Source of the DNA: Pedobacter sp. AJM
Lineage (GTDB): Bacteria > Bacteroidota > Bacteroidia > Sphingobacteriales > Sphingobacteriaceae
DNA: 36,920 nucleotides
Assembly: GCF_002197755.1 (NCBI RefSeq)
Contig: NZ_NHOT01000018.1
Coordinates: 1 to 36,920 of the forward strand
Direction of reading: 5' to 3'
Of this stretch, positions 23,525 to 31,846 are shown piece by piece. The position numbers and the translations under genes were made by a program. The first letter of the stretch is position 1. Every line of letters begins with the position of its first letter. The notes beneath the pieces were generated by a model. That model worked only from the letters and a program-made list of their open reading frames with translations, did not search any database and was not told the origin of the DNA.

Positions 23525-23860
23525 TGTGTGGGTTTGAAGGCGCAAAGTTATCCTTTTAAACAATCACAACCTAAATAAAAAGTATTTCTTTTGTCAGTAA
23601 GAAGTTAATTCGGATTACAGACGCACCATTTAAGTATTTTTATATCAATGCTAAGATATGGATGATAGAATGAACATGTACAACATGGCGAAGCCTGTGT
23701 AACGTGTTAAGCCAGAACAGGTGATAATTGGCTCTTACCTAAAAATGATAAATTATTAAATGACTTATGTTAAGCAATGCTGATAAAGATGCAGTCGTTT
23801 CATTTTTAGCTGCATGAACCTCCTGATCCAATACACCTACCCCTTTAACCAAGTTAACGC
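23525..23860. other. Region between purF-like and murI genes
   Basis: 336 nt. The right-to-left promoter of the purF-like gene occupies the first part (to about 23569). The remainder holds no ORF, strong hairpin or repeat that I can support; a weak ATGCAG...CTGCAT pairing near 23789-23815 lacks a T tract. Confidence 0.4.
23543..23569 (-). promoter_or_regulatory. Promoter of the purF-like gene
   Basis: The minus-strand -7 element TAACTTTG (23550 down to 23543) has a TTG at 23569-23567, 16 nt upstream. The predicted transcript would start about 10-15 nt before the ATG at 23524, which excludes the longer reading frame. Confidence 0.5.
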
Positions 23861-24679
23861 TCACGCCATTTTCTCTGATTTCAACGCTTCTCCAAAGAAA
23901 ACCGAAGCATGTTCATCAAAGGCTGAAGGATCTCCGCTGGTGTAAAAAGATTTCTTTCCGGCTCTTGCTAGTTTTGCCTCAATCTCCGGATGTCTTTCCA
24001 AATAATCAACTAAACTATTAGCAACAATTTCTCCTTGCGTTAAAATGTTTATGGTTTCCGGCAATGTATTTTTCAGTTTTGGCAACAACAAGGGATAGTG
24101 TGTGCAAGCCAGTAAAACACAATCAATACCGGCAGATTGTGCCATTAGCAGCCGGCAATATTCCTGGACAAAAAAATCAGCACCTGTTTGCAAATGCTCA
24201 TTGTTTTCAATTAATGGCACCCACATCGGGCAGCTTTGCTGAAACACTTTAATATCGGGAAAGAACTTATTAATTTCCAACAGATAGGATTGCGAGTTAA
24301 CCGTTCCGCGGGTTCCCATTACGCCTACCTGTTTGTGCTGCGTGAATTGGTCAATTACTTCTGCTGTCGGCCTGATTACCCCTAAAACCCTTCTATCCGG
24401 GTACTTTGCCGGCAAGTCTTTCTGTTGTATCGTCCTGAGTGCTTTCGCAGAAGCGGTATTACAAGCCAGAATCACCAGTTGGCAGCCCCGGGCAAAAAGC
24501 CATTCCACACATTCTAAAGTATATTTGTAAATGGTATCAAAAGAATGGTCTCCATAAGGAGAGCGGGCATTATCACCCAGATAGATGTAATCATATTCCG
24601 GCAACTGATCTGCTATAGATCTGAATACGGTTAATCCGCCATAACCAGAATCGAAAATACCTATGGGTGATGTTTGCAT
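23861..24679 (-). CDS. murI: Glutamate racemase
   Basis: A 272-aa cytoplasmic enzyme that makes D-glutamate for peptidoglycan. The two catalytic cysteines are Cys73 in LACNTAS and Cys192 in LACTHYPLL, with the family N-terminus IGIFDSGYGGLTV (6-18) carrying the Asp-Ser pair and YLGDNARSPYG (33-43) close behind. The length is usual for MurI. It follows the ompH genes on the same strand, the order common in Bacteroidota, but a terminator at 24813-24848 separates them, so murI probably has its own promoter in the 140 nt upstream (TAACTTTA near 24710 is the nearest -7 match). Confidence 0.96.
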   Translation of the reverse strand: MQTSPIGIFDSGYGGLTVFRSIADQLPEYDYIYLGDNARSPYGDHSFDTIYKYTLECVEWLFARGCQLVILACNTASAKALRTIQQKDLPAKYPDRRVLGVIRPTAEVIDQFTQHKQVGVMGTRGTVNSQSYLLEINKFFPDIKVFQQSCPMWVPLIENNEHLQTGADFFVQEYCRLLMAQSAGIDCVLLACTHYPLLLPKLKNTLPETINILTQGEIVANSLVDYLERHPEIEAKLARAGKKSFYTSGDPSAFDEHASVFFGEALKSEKMA

Positions 24680-24812
24680 TGCTTCGGCAAGTTAAATATT
24701 GAAATGTGGTAAAGTTAACTGAAAATTGGTTAAAATGCTGAGAAGGTTTAGCACCGCGTGAATAGCATCTCCTTAGTCTTTTAACTTTGCAACATTAAAA
24801 TGCTTCAAGTAC

Positions 24813-24848
24813 AAAAAAAGCGAAACTAAGTTAAACTTAATTCCGCTT
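24813..24848 (-). terminator. Terminator after the second ompH gene
   Basis: AAGCG/CGCTT, AA/TT and TAAGT/ACTTA pairs, separated by single mismatches, form one long hairpin with a 3-nt loop. A run of seven T follows on the minus strand. It ends the ompH transcript 50 nt after the stop. Confidence 0.75.
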
Positions 24849-24899
24849 GTATTTTTAAATCATGAAGGAAATGCTCAGTTCCTAATGCTTTACTCAGTA

Positions 24900-25478
24900 C
24901 TATTTCTTAGGCGCAGGTGCTTTAGTAGCAGTAGCTGAAATACCTAACTTAGTTTTAACTGAAGCAGTGATATCATCGCCACCTTCCCAGAAAACAAGGT
25001 TATTACCACCCTGACCATTTGCAATGTCAAAAACATAAGCTAAACCTTTTTCTTTAGCTACAGCAGAAATGGCTGTTGCAACTTTAGCCTGGATAGGCTG
25101 GAACAATTCACCTTGTTTAGCACCGATATCCTGTGACGCTTTTGTACGTGCATCAGTAATGCGTTTTTCTAAATCCTGTAATTCCTGTCCCATCGTTTGT
25201 AATTGCTTACCTACGGCTTCCTTATTTGCCTCACTTAAGGTTTTTTCTAAGCTCTGGGCACTGGTCATTTTTGTCTGATATTCTTTGATCATCGCATCAA
25301 TATCAGTTTGTTTTTGTTTGCCTAATGTTTCTAAAGTAGTTTGAGCCGCTTTAGCTTCGGGAAGGTTTGCAAAAACCTCTTCTGAATTAATGTGACCTAA
25401 TTTTTGTTGCGCACTTGCCATATTCACTGTAAACACTAATCCTGCTGCTACAAAGAATACGTTAATTAACTTTCTCAT
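24900..25478 (-). CDS. OmpH/Skp-family periplasmic chaperone
   Basis: A 192-aa exported chaperone. The signal peptide (MRKLINVFFVAAGLVFTVNM, cut after MASA) is followed by KLGHINSEEVFANLPEAKAA, the Skp start motif in which a beta strand leads into the coiled-coil arm. Residues about 45-120 are helical and charged (KQTDIDAMIKEYQTKM..., EKRITDARTKAS), the jaw that holds unfolded outer-membrane proteins. It closes with KEKGLAYVFDIANGQGGNNLVFWEGGDDIT (in two parts: KEKGLAYVFDIA and NLVFWEGGDDIT), the returning strand, then a variable Lys/Pro tail. It is 61 nt downstream of the first ompH and probably co-transcribed. The two share layout but are diverged, so they are old paralogues. It probably hands substrates to BamA. 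Confidence 0.9.
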   Translation of the reverse strand: MRKLINVFFVAAGLVFTVNMASAQQKLGHINSEEVFANLPEAKAAQTTLETLGKQKQTDIDAMIKEYQTKMTSAQSLEKTLSEANKEAVGKQLQTMGQELQDLEKRITDARTKASQDIGAKQGELFQPIQAKVATAISAVAKEKGLAYVFDIANGQGGNNLVFWEGGDDITASVKTKLGISATATKAPAPKK

Positions 25479-25539
25479 CTTTCTATTTTACTTTTTTTAT
25501 TTTTTCTAATTGTTTCTCAGAATTCAAGGGGCGAATATA

Positions 25540-26070
25540 CTAATTATTTGCACTTCCTGGTTTGTAACCTAATTTTACAACAACATCATTACTAAGATCG
25601 TAGCTGCTGCTGGCATAAATCATCATGGTAGCTTCACTGCTCTTGTCAAAAATGAAATCGAGATATTTTGCTTTTGCAATTTGTTTAATGGCATCAGCTA
25701 CCTTATCCTGTATAGGTTTCAGTAATTTTGCCCGGCTTTGGAAAAGTTCGCCATCCGGTCCGAATTTCTGACGCTGAAATTCCTTTGCCTGTTTTTCCTT
25801 TTCGATAATTTCATTTTCGCGGCGCTTGCGCATATCGTCAGTAAGTAAAACCTGGTCTGCCTGATAAGCCTTATACATCCGGTCAATTTCAGAAAAATTT
25901 TGATCAACCTGTTGCTGCCATTGTTTGGATGCCACTTCCAGTTGGCTTAATGCAGATTTATACTCAGGCATTTGCTTTAAAATGTATTCTGTATCTACAT
26001 ATGCAAACTTCTGTGCAAAGGCACCAAAAGATGTGCAAAGTAAAAATGCGACTAAAAGATATTTTTTCAT
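25540..26070 (-). CDS. OmpH/Skp-family periplasmic chaperone
   Basis: A 176-aa exported chaperone. I chose the ATG at 26070 because MKKYLLVAFLLCTSFGAFAQ is a clean signal peptide and an exact promoter lies just upstream; a longer frame from 26106 would begin inside that promoter. After cleavage, KFAYVDTEYILKQMPEYKSA is the Skp start motif. Residues about 45-115 form the charged coiled-coil arm (QVDQNFSEIDRMYKAYQADQ; RKRRENEIIEKEKQAKEFQR), and AKAKYLDFIFDKSSEATMMI is the closing strand. It guards outer-membrane proteins in the periplasm on their way to BamA, encoded two genes upstream. It is the first gene of a two-gene ompH transcript ending in a terminator. Confidence 0.92.
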   Translation of the reverse strand: MKKYLLVAFLLCTSFGAFAQKFAYVDTEYILKQMPEYKSALSQLEVASKQWQQQVDQNFSEIDRMYKAYQADQVLLTDDMRKRRENEIIEKEKQAKEFQRQKFGPDGELFQSRAKLLKPIQDKVADAIKQIAKAKYLDFIFDKSSEATMMIYASSSYDLSNDVVVKLGYKPGSANN

Positions 26071-26088
26071 TGTGTGTAAATTTGTTTT

Positions 26089-26119
26089 CAAAGGTAAGTG
26101 AAGCAACTATGATTTCAAA
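26089..26119 (-). promoter_or_regulatory. Consensus Bacteroidota promoter of the ompH pair
   Basis: TTTG (26119-26116) is followed after exactly 19 nt by TACCTTTG (26096-26089), a full match to the Bacteroidota primary promoter. The predicted start lies shortly before the ATG at 26070, so the ompH pair is not simply read through from bamA. Confidence 0.75.
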
Positions 26120-26258
26120 AGCCAATAAATTTATATGAACTCATCACCCTTTTCTTATTAGCTAAAGATTTTATTTAATCAGTTTAAGTTCTATTTAAAC
26201 CCCGACTGACTTATTTATTACCTGAAACATAATCAGTACAAAGATACTATGAAATAAT

Positions 26259-26284
26259 AAAAGCCCAAGTAAACTTGAGCTTTT
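26259..26284 (-). terminator. Terminator after the 324-aa lipoprotein gene
   Basis: AAAAGC-x-CAAGT pairs with ACTTG-x-GCTTTT (one C/A mismatch) around a very short loop. On the minus strand TTTTATTATTTC follows. It lies about 40 nt after the stop. Confidence 0.6.
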
Positions 26285-26321
26285 AACCTTTTTTAACAAA
26301 AAATTTATTCAGGATAACCTA

Positions 26322-27296
26322 TTAGAAGTTTTTAATAAAACTTTCCTGAGGATTTTGTGGAGCTTTTCTCCATTCATATGTTGCGTTAAGAGTGTTTATA
26401 ACTGGTGTGATACCAGATGAACCATCGGAAAAAGTATTTCTACATTCAGAAATTAGACTTTGACCACCTGTATCAAAACTTCTTGTAAAAATTCCGTAGT
26501 GAGTAATAGTATAACTTCCATAAATTCTTGAATAATACATAGGATCTTCTCTCCAACTCCTACTTCCAAAAGCACCACCTTTTCTGTATGCTTCACCTAT
26601 TAAAGATACCCCACATGAAGAACTAAATGTATAGTTTTCTGCCCAAGCAAATATTTTCACTCTTTCTGGTCTGCCATTGTCGTATTCATTAGAATAATTT
26701 ACTTGTGTACCACCACTTAGTACAGCTAAAGTACCAGGTTTTTTTAATCCACTTGATAACGACATTACACTCAAGTTTCTACCGTCAGACTTTACATTTA
26801 AGGATCCACTAACAATAATTTTTTCTATTACTTTTGAAGTATCAGTTCTAACTGTAGAGTTTTGTCCATTTGCTTTTAAATCTTTATAAACATCAAAATC
26901 AGCATTTTTGATGGTATATTCTCTATCTGCAAAAATAAAATAAATTTTATCACCAATATTTATTGCACCATCCTTATTTAATAATCTTCTAATTACAGGA
27001 TCTTTAACATCGGCAATCCTATTTTCATTTAGCGTATCTTTTGCTAAGGATTGATAATTTAAGGAAGATAATTCTGCATCTACATCCTTCAATGAAATAG
27101 CATTGTAATGCTTTATCACTGTGTTAAAGTTTTCTTGAGATTTAAAAGATAGCATCCCATTTTTAACTAAAGTTTCCGATTCAATAGAATTGTCAGATAA
27201 ACTTTGCTTTGAATCTTTTTTACAGGATGCTATCGTACCTAATAACATGCCTGACATAATGAAGCTAAGGACTGTGTTTTTTGTTTTTCTTGTCAT
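26322..27296 (-). CDS. Hypothetical lipoprotein inserted between bamA and ompH
   Basis: A 324-aa predicted lipoprotein. I chose the ATG at 27296: MTRKTKNTVLSFIMSGMLLG followed by TIASC gives a proper lipobox with Cys25. An upstream Met nine codons earlier would bury it. After a Ser/Asn-rich linker comes GMLSFKSQENFNTVIKHYN, the F-x-S-x-E-x-F pattern at the start of many Bacteroidota surface lipoproteins, and then a beta-rich domain with Gly, Ser and Tyr (residues about 150-320) and two or three Cys. I recognise no named family with confidence. DNA composition is AT-rich, codons are mostly A/T-ending, and terminators stand on both sides, so this looks like an independent unit placed inside an otherwise conserved gene order. 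Confidence 0.75.
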   Translation of the reverse strand: MTRKTKNTVLSFIMSGMLLGTIASCKKDSKQSLSDNSIESETLVKNGMLSFKSQENFNTVIKHYNAISLKDVDAELSSLNYQSLAKDTLNENRIADVKDPVIRRLLNKDGAINIGDKIYFIFADREYTIKNADFDVYKDLKANGQNSTVRTDTSKVIEKIIVSGSLNVKSDGRNLSVMSLSSGLKKPGTLAVLSGGTQVNYSNEYDNGRPERVKIFAWAENYTFSSSCGVSLIGEAYRKGGAFGSRSWREDPMYYSRIYGSYTITHYGIFTRSFDTGGQSLISECRNTFSDGSSGITPVINTLNATYEWRKAPQNPQESFIKNF

Positions 27297-27506
27297 AAAA
27301 ATCTTTTTAAATTTATTACACAATTATACAAATAATAATACAAAATAAATAAAATAAATGATTACAATTAAAAATACATAAAACACTTTATTTTGAATTA
27401 TAAATAATACAAAATAAAGCATTAAAACAAATGTAATTTTCCCAAGAACAACTATATCTTTAATTATAAAAGTCGATTTTAAGTGGAGGTATCGAAAATT
27501 ATAAAT

Positions 27507-27538
27507 AAAAAAAAGGGATATACTATTGCATATCCCTT
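27507..27538 (-). terminator. Terminator after bamA
   Basis: The 9-bp perfect stem AAGGGATAT / ATATCCCTT (27513-27521 and 27530-27538) has an 8-nt loop and a run of eight T on the minus strand. It lies 24 nt after the bamA stop. Confidence 0.85.
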
Positions 27539-27561
27539 CTTTCAAATGAAAAATCTATATT

Positions 27562-30129
27562 TTAAAAACCACCCAATTGTTGAGCAATACTAAATGTAAA
27601 ATTCTGACGTCCAAAATTACCATCTCTACTATTGATAATTTTATCAAATCCATGACCATAGTCAATTCCTAATAACCCAAATATTGGTAAGAAAATTCTG
27701 GCACCAATACCTGCAGATCTTCTTACGTTAAACGGATTGAAATCACCAAACCTGTTCCAGGTATTACCACCCTCTGCGAAAGCCAGTACGAAAGCGGTTG
27801 CCTGCTGACTTGAAATAACAGGATAACGAAGTTCTAAAACATATTTAGTGTAAATCGGACTTCCGGAAGTTTGAGCCGTATTTATAGCATTAGGATTTAT
27901 ATCTACCGGCACTACAGCATTGTTTGCATAACCACGCATGGCAATAATTTCAGAACCTTGTAAGAAATCAAATCCCTGCATACCATCACCACCCAATTTA
28001 AAACGCTCGAATGCTGATTGACCAACTGCTTTATTATATTGACCTAAGAAACCAAACTGTGCCTGTGCTTTAACAACCAAGTTTCCGGCAATACGCTGAT
28101 ACCATTGAGAGTCAAATTTCCACTTGTGGTATTCCGTAAAACGGTATTTATCTTTATCAGATGCGGTAGCATAATTCGTTTTGTTAAATAATGAATACGG
28201 AGGTGTTGCCTGAATGGTAAATCGAATAAAAGATCCTGATTTCGGGAAAATTGGTGAATCTCTCGAATCACGGCTAATTTCCTGAGACAAATTAATATTA
28301 TAAGATGTTCCTGTTGAGAATAAAAAACCTGTATAGTTATTTAAAATATATTGCTGCAAGCTCACTGCATGACTCAATTGGAAATAGTTATCCGGCCAGT
28401 TTAATCTTCTACCTAAACTTACGGTTACTCCATTTAAACGAATACGTCTATCTAAAGGACTACTTTCTGTTGCTGAACTATATGGAACATATTGCAATGA
28501 GGTAAATGCACTTACACCAAAACTTACCGGTTTCTCGCCACCGAACCAGGGTTGAGAGAATGAGAAACTATAAGACTGGTAATACTTACCATTGGTTTGT
28601 CCACGTAAGCTTAATTTCTGTCCATCACCTTTTGGCAAAGGTTTATAGGCTTTTAAATTAAATAAGTTTCTTAAAGAGAAGTTGTTAAAGGTTAAGCCCA
28701 ATGTACCGATGATCCGGCCACCACCAAAACCACCTGACAACTCAATCTGATCTGAAGGTTTTTCTTCCACTGCATATTCAATATCTACTGTACCATCTGC
28801 CGGGTTAGGGCGAGGTGTAGGTACCGTTTTAGATTCGTCAAAGTTGCCCAACTGTCCAATCTCACGAATAGTACGAATTAAATCACTCTTATTAAATTTC
28901 TGCCCGGGTTTGGTACGGATTTCCCGCAAAACCACTTTATCATTGGTGATGGTATTCCCCTTTAAGGTAATTCTGTTGTTTACATATTGAGGACCTTCAT
29001 ACATGCGCATTTCCACATCTACGGTATCGCCATAAATTTTGGTTTGTACCGGATCGATGTTGAATGTCAGGTATCCATTATCAGTATACATACTGTTGAT
29101 ATCTCCGCCGTTTTCGCCACCACCGTTCAGTTTTTTATTTAGTCGTTCCTCACTAAAAACGTCACCTTTCTCAATGGTTAATACTTTACTTAAAATACTG
29201 TCAGGATAAATGGCATTACCTGCCCAGGTAATATTTCCGAAGTAATATTTCTTGCCTTCGTAAATATCCATCTTAATGTTAACCTTCTTTTTATTGTGTT
29301 GATAAATGCTATCTTTCAAAAGGGTTGCATCACGGTAACCTTTCTCCTGCAATTTCGCGATCATCTTCACTTTATTCTCTTCATATTTCTCTTTAGAAAA
29401 TTTTCCTGAACCCCAGAAACGCCACCAGGCAAATTGCTTAGGGTTCTTTAAAAATTTTCTCAGCTTGGCTTCCTTAAAATCTTTATTTCCGGTAAAGTAA
29501 ATGCGCTGTACTTTAACCCGGCTTCCTTTATTGATATTAGCCTCTAAAACAACACTGTTTTCGGCATTAGGATCTTTACGGGTTTTATAATCAATGGCGG
29601 TAAAAAAGTAGCCCTTATCCAGCATATACTTTTTAATGATCGTTGAGGTGGTGTTATATAAGTTATCATTAACGATTTTACCTGTTTTATCATTTAACTT
29701 TTCCTGAATGGCTGTTCTTTGAGATTTGCTGATGCCCTTTAAATCAATGGAACTTAAGCGGGGACGTTCCACTACTTCGATTTCAAAATAAACAGAGTCC
29801 TGAACAAACTTCTCAATATTAATCTTCACATCATCAAACAATCCCTGTGCCCAAAGCGTTTTAATTGCATCGGAGGTTGCCTCACCCGGAAGCACCACCT
29901 TATCGCCTTTTGTTAATTTGGATAGCGTAATCAAAACATCTTTATCCAAATACTGCGTACCTGTTACGGTTGTACCGCCGATAATGTATTCTTTGGGACT
30001 GAAATAATCGAGATCCAAGCCTCCAACCTTCAAAGATGGGGTTACCGGTGCCTGACCTTGCGGACGTATTTGAGCAAATGCCGGAGCGGCTAAAACTAGT
30101 AGGATTAAAACTTGAAATATTCTTTTCAT
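27562..30129 (-). CDS. bamA: Outer membrane assembly factor BamA
   Basis: An 855-aa outer-membrane protein that inserts and folds other beta-barrel proteins. The start is the ATG at 30129: MKRIFQVLILLVLAAPAFAQ is a clean signal peptide, and upstream codons overlap a promoter-like element. About five POTRA domains fill residues ~40-470 (for example VVERPRLSSIDLKG; VEMRMYEGPQYVNNRITLKG), followed by the 16-strand barrel (about 480-855). FERFKLGGDGMQGF (VRGF-loop region, with G-M-Q-G-F in place of the usual V/I-R-G-F/Y) is followed by the C-terminal strand NFTFSIAQQLGGF ending in Phe. The length is normal for Bacteroidota. It lies downstream of uppS and is closed by a strong terminator, with ompH beyond. 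Confidence 0.95.
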   Translation of the reverse strand: MKRIFQVLILLVLAAPAFAQIRPQGQAPVTPSLKVGGLDLDYFSPKEYIIGGTTVTGTQYLDKDVLITLSKLTKGDKVVLPGEATSDAIKTLWAQGLFDDVKINIEKFVQDSVYFEIEVVERPRLSSIDLKGISKSQRTAIQEKLNDKTGKIVNDNLYNTTSTIIKKYMLDKGYFFTAIDYKTRKDPNAENSVVLEANINKGSRVKVQRIYFTGNKDFKEAKLRKFLKNPKQFAWWRFWGSGKFSKEKYEENKVKMIAKLQEKGYRDATLLKDSIYQHNKKKVNIKMDIYEGKKYYFGNITWAGNAIYPDSILSKVLTIEKGDVFSEERLNKKLNGGGENGGDINSMYTDNGYLTFNIDPVQTKIYGDTVDVEMRMYEGPQYVNNRITLKGNTITNDKVVLREIRTKPGQKFNKSDLIRTIREIGQLGNFDESKTVPTPRPNPADGTVDIEYAVEEKPSDQIELSGGFGGGRIIGTLGLTFNNFSLRNLFNLKAYKPLPKGDGQKLSLRGQTNGKYYQSYSFSFSQPWFGGEKPVSFGVSAFTSLQYVPYSSATESSPLDRRIRLNGVTVSLGRRLNWPDNYFQLSHAVSLQQYILNNYTGFLFSTGTSYNINLSQEISRDSRDSPIFPKSGSFIRFTIQATPPYSLFNKTNYATASDKDKYRFTEYHKWKFDSQWYQRIAGNLVVKAQAQFGFLGQYNKAVGQSAFERFKLGGDGMQGFDFLQGSEIIAMRGYANNAVVPVDINPNAINTAQTSGSPIYTKYVLELRYPVISSQQATAFVLAFAEGGNTWNRFGDFNPFNVRRSAGIGARIFLPIFGLLGIDYGHGFDKIINSRDGNFGRQNFTFSIAQQLGGF

Positions 30130-30155
30130 TAAAATAATTTGTTCAGTAATGGCCA

Positions 30156-30163
30156 CGAAGGTA
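30156..30163 (-). promoter_or_regulatory. Possible -7 element for bamA
   Basis: The minus strand reads TACCTTCG, one base from TACCTTTG, 26 nt before the bamA ATG. No good TTTG lies about 19 nt further up. It may give bamA a minor promoter besides read-through from uppS. Confidence 0.35.
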
Positions 30164-30277
30164 CACGTTTTATAAAGTAAATCACTTTATTTAGTTTCGC
30201 TTTTGATGGTTACATTTATCGTATAAAAGTGGCGCTAAGTTAGTTTAAACGCTTGTTAAAAAGTGTTAAAAGAAAAA

Positions 30278-31018
30278 TTAGTTTAATTGTTCACTAATTT
30301 TGCCGAAGCGGCGCTCGCGTTTTTGATAGTCTACTATCGCTTCAAAAAGATCTTCACGTCTGAAATCAGGCCAGAGCACATCGGTAAAGTAAAACTCCGT
30401 GTAAGCCATTTGCCAAAGTAAATAATTACTGATGCGGTGTTCTCCGCTGGTCCTGATCATTAATTCGGGATCAGGCATATTAACCGTAGTTAACTTTGAG
30501 GAGAATAAATTTTCATCAATATCCTCAATAGAAATGGTATTGTTTTTCACAGCCTCAGCAATTTGTTTGGCCGCATCCAAAATCTCCCATTTTGCGCTGT
30601 AACTTAACGCAAGTGTTAAAGTACATTTCTGATTATGCGCAGTTTTAGCCATGGCTTCATGCAAATCATTAATGCATTGTTGCGGCAATGATGAAATGTT
30701 ACCAATGGCGTTTAACCTAATATTGTTCTTATTCAGTGTTTCAGTTTCGTTGTTGATGGTAGAAATCAGGATTTGCATTAATGCATCAACCTCTTCCTTT
30801 GGCCTGTTCCAGTTTTCTGTAGAAAAAGCATAGAGCGTTAAGTATTCAATACCTACATCTACGCAACCTTCTACAATATCTTTTACAGAAAGTACCCCCT
30901 GCTCGTGACCAAACACGCGTACTTTACCCTGGCCTTTTGCCCATCTTCCATTACCATCCATGATCACGGCAATGTGCTTTGGCAGGCGGCTATAGTCTAT
31001 TTGTTCTTTAAATCCCAT
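30278..31018 (-). CDS. uppS: Isoprenyl (undecaprenyl) diphosphate synthase
   Basis: A 246-aa cytoplasmic, membrane-associated cis-prenyltransferase that extends farnesyl diphosphate with isopentenyl units to undecaprenyl diphosphate, the lipid carrier for peptidoglycan and O-antigen. HIAVIMDGNGRWAK (15-28) holds the catalytic Asp and phosphate-binding residues (Asp21, Gly24, Arg25). LTLYAFSTENWNRPKEEV (about 60-77) is motif III, and DPELMIRTSGEHRISNYLLW with FTDVLWPDF is the C-terminal region binding isopentenyl diphosphate. The length is standard. It has its own consensus promoter inside the end of the upstream gene and lies 148 nt before bamA, the usual Bacteroidota order. Confidence 0.96.
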   Translation of the reverse strand: MGFKEQIDYSRLPKHIAVIMDGNGRWAKGQGKVRVFGHEQGVLSVKDIVEGCVDVGIEYLTLYAFSTENWNRPKEEVDALMQILISTINNETETLNKNNIRLNAIGNISSLPQQCINDLHEAMAKTAHNQKCTLTLALSYSAKWEILDAAKQIAEAVKNNTISIEDIDENLFSSKLTTVNMPDPELMIRTSGEHRISNYLLWQMAYTEFYFTDVLWPDFRREDLFEAIVDYQKRERRFGKISEQLN

Positions 31019-31037
31019 TAATTATGTCAAAATCAGC

Positions 31038-31844
31038 TTAAAACGAATAGCATTTTGAGGATACAAAGGTAAAAGATATGCCAACACTAACAAATAGATA
31101 AGTATCCCTTTTTCTAAAATCTCCTCTTTGGGTACCTGGAATTCCAATCTGACCGATAGATGGATCAGATAAATTTAAACCAGGACTTCCTACTCTGGTA
31201 TTGTTTTGAAGTTCTAAACTTGGATATTTTCCGCTCACATCATCAATATAATCCGTCATAGGTGTTCTGTACCCGATTTCTGAAAAAATACTCCAGGTAT
31301 CTTTATAATTGTATCTTAAGCCTACACCATATGGAATAGTGAGGGCAATATTACTGTAGGCATTTTCCTGTCCTTCAGTAGCCATCCGATCCAAGCGGTA
31401 TTTTTCTCCGCCATACTTGATTGTAGGTTTGAACATCACTACACCGGCACCTGCAAAAATATAAGGTGAAAACAACCTGTTGCCACCGCCCAGTTTAAAA
31501 TTAAATAAGTTAAAATCTAAGATGGCGCTTAATTCATTTAAACTTGTTTTGAAACTTAGATTTCTCTCCCTAAACTGTGCATTATCAGATTCTGAATCTT
31601 TGGCCTGAATCTGCCCGTAGCTATAATTCAAACGCACCCCTAAATATGAATTGAAATTTTTCTTTCCGAATATTCCTGCAGAAAGACCACTGATTTTAAG
31701 GGGATTATTCTGATTTAAATCACCCATGTAGCCTGCACCTCCTGCCATAACGCCCAGTTCCCAGTTTCCTCCCTCCTGCCCACGTGACACCTGCGTGCTG
31801 AAAGCAAAAAAAAGAAAAATCAAAAGGAGTTTGTTTGGCGTCAT
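31038..31844 (-). CDS. Outer-membrane beta-barrel protein, DUF6089-like
   Basis: A 268-aa exported protein. The signal peptide (core LLLIFLFFAFSTQVSRG) is followed by WELGVMAGGAGYMGDLNQNN, the G-x-x-x-Y-x-G-D-L opening of DUF6089 proteins, as I recall. Alternating strands with Tyr and Phe then form an eight-to-ten-strand barrel, closing with SVGISFTFVSSKCYSF. This protein typically sits between nadK and uppS in Bacteroidota. It begins 2-3 nt after nadK and so is co-transcribed with it, while its 3' end contains the uppS promoter. The function is unknown; a structural or small-channel role in the outer membrane is plausible. Confidence 0.85.
   Translation of the reverse strand: MTPNKLLLIFLFFAFSTQVSRGQEGGNWELGVMAGGAGYMGDLNQNNPLKISGLSAGIFGKKNFNSYLGVRLNYSYGQIQAKDSESDNAQFRERNLSFKTSLNELSAILDFNLFNFKLGGGNRLFSPYIFAGAGVVMFKPTIKYGGEKYRLDRMATEGQENAYSNIALTIPYGVGLRYNYKDTWSIFSEIGYRTPMTDYIDDVSGKYPSLELQNNTRVGSPGLNLSDPSIGQIGIPGTQRGDFRKRDTYLFVSVGISFTFVSSKCYSF
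31064..31094 (-). promoter_or_regulatory. Consensus promoter of uppS inside the upstream coding region
   Basis: TTTG (31094-31091), 19 nt, then TACCTTTG (31071-31064): a full match to the Bacteroidota promoter. It lies within the last 20 codons of the DUF6089-like gene and would start transcription about 40 nt before the uppS ATG. Confidence 0.7.
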
Positions 31845-31846
31845 AT

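Noticed and set aside
23525..23563. Longer start of the purF-like gene (13 extra residues)
   Set aside because: The extra codons cover the -7 element and would place the nucleophile Cys far from the N-terminus.
27324..27545. 73-codon hydrophobic ORF between bamA and the lipoprotein gene
   Set aside because: It overlaps the bamA terminator hairpin and is a product of A/T-rich DNA (runs of Phe, Ile, Tyr) rather than a plausible membrane protein.
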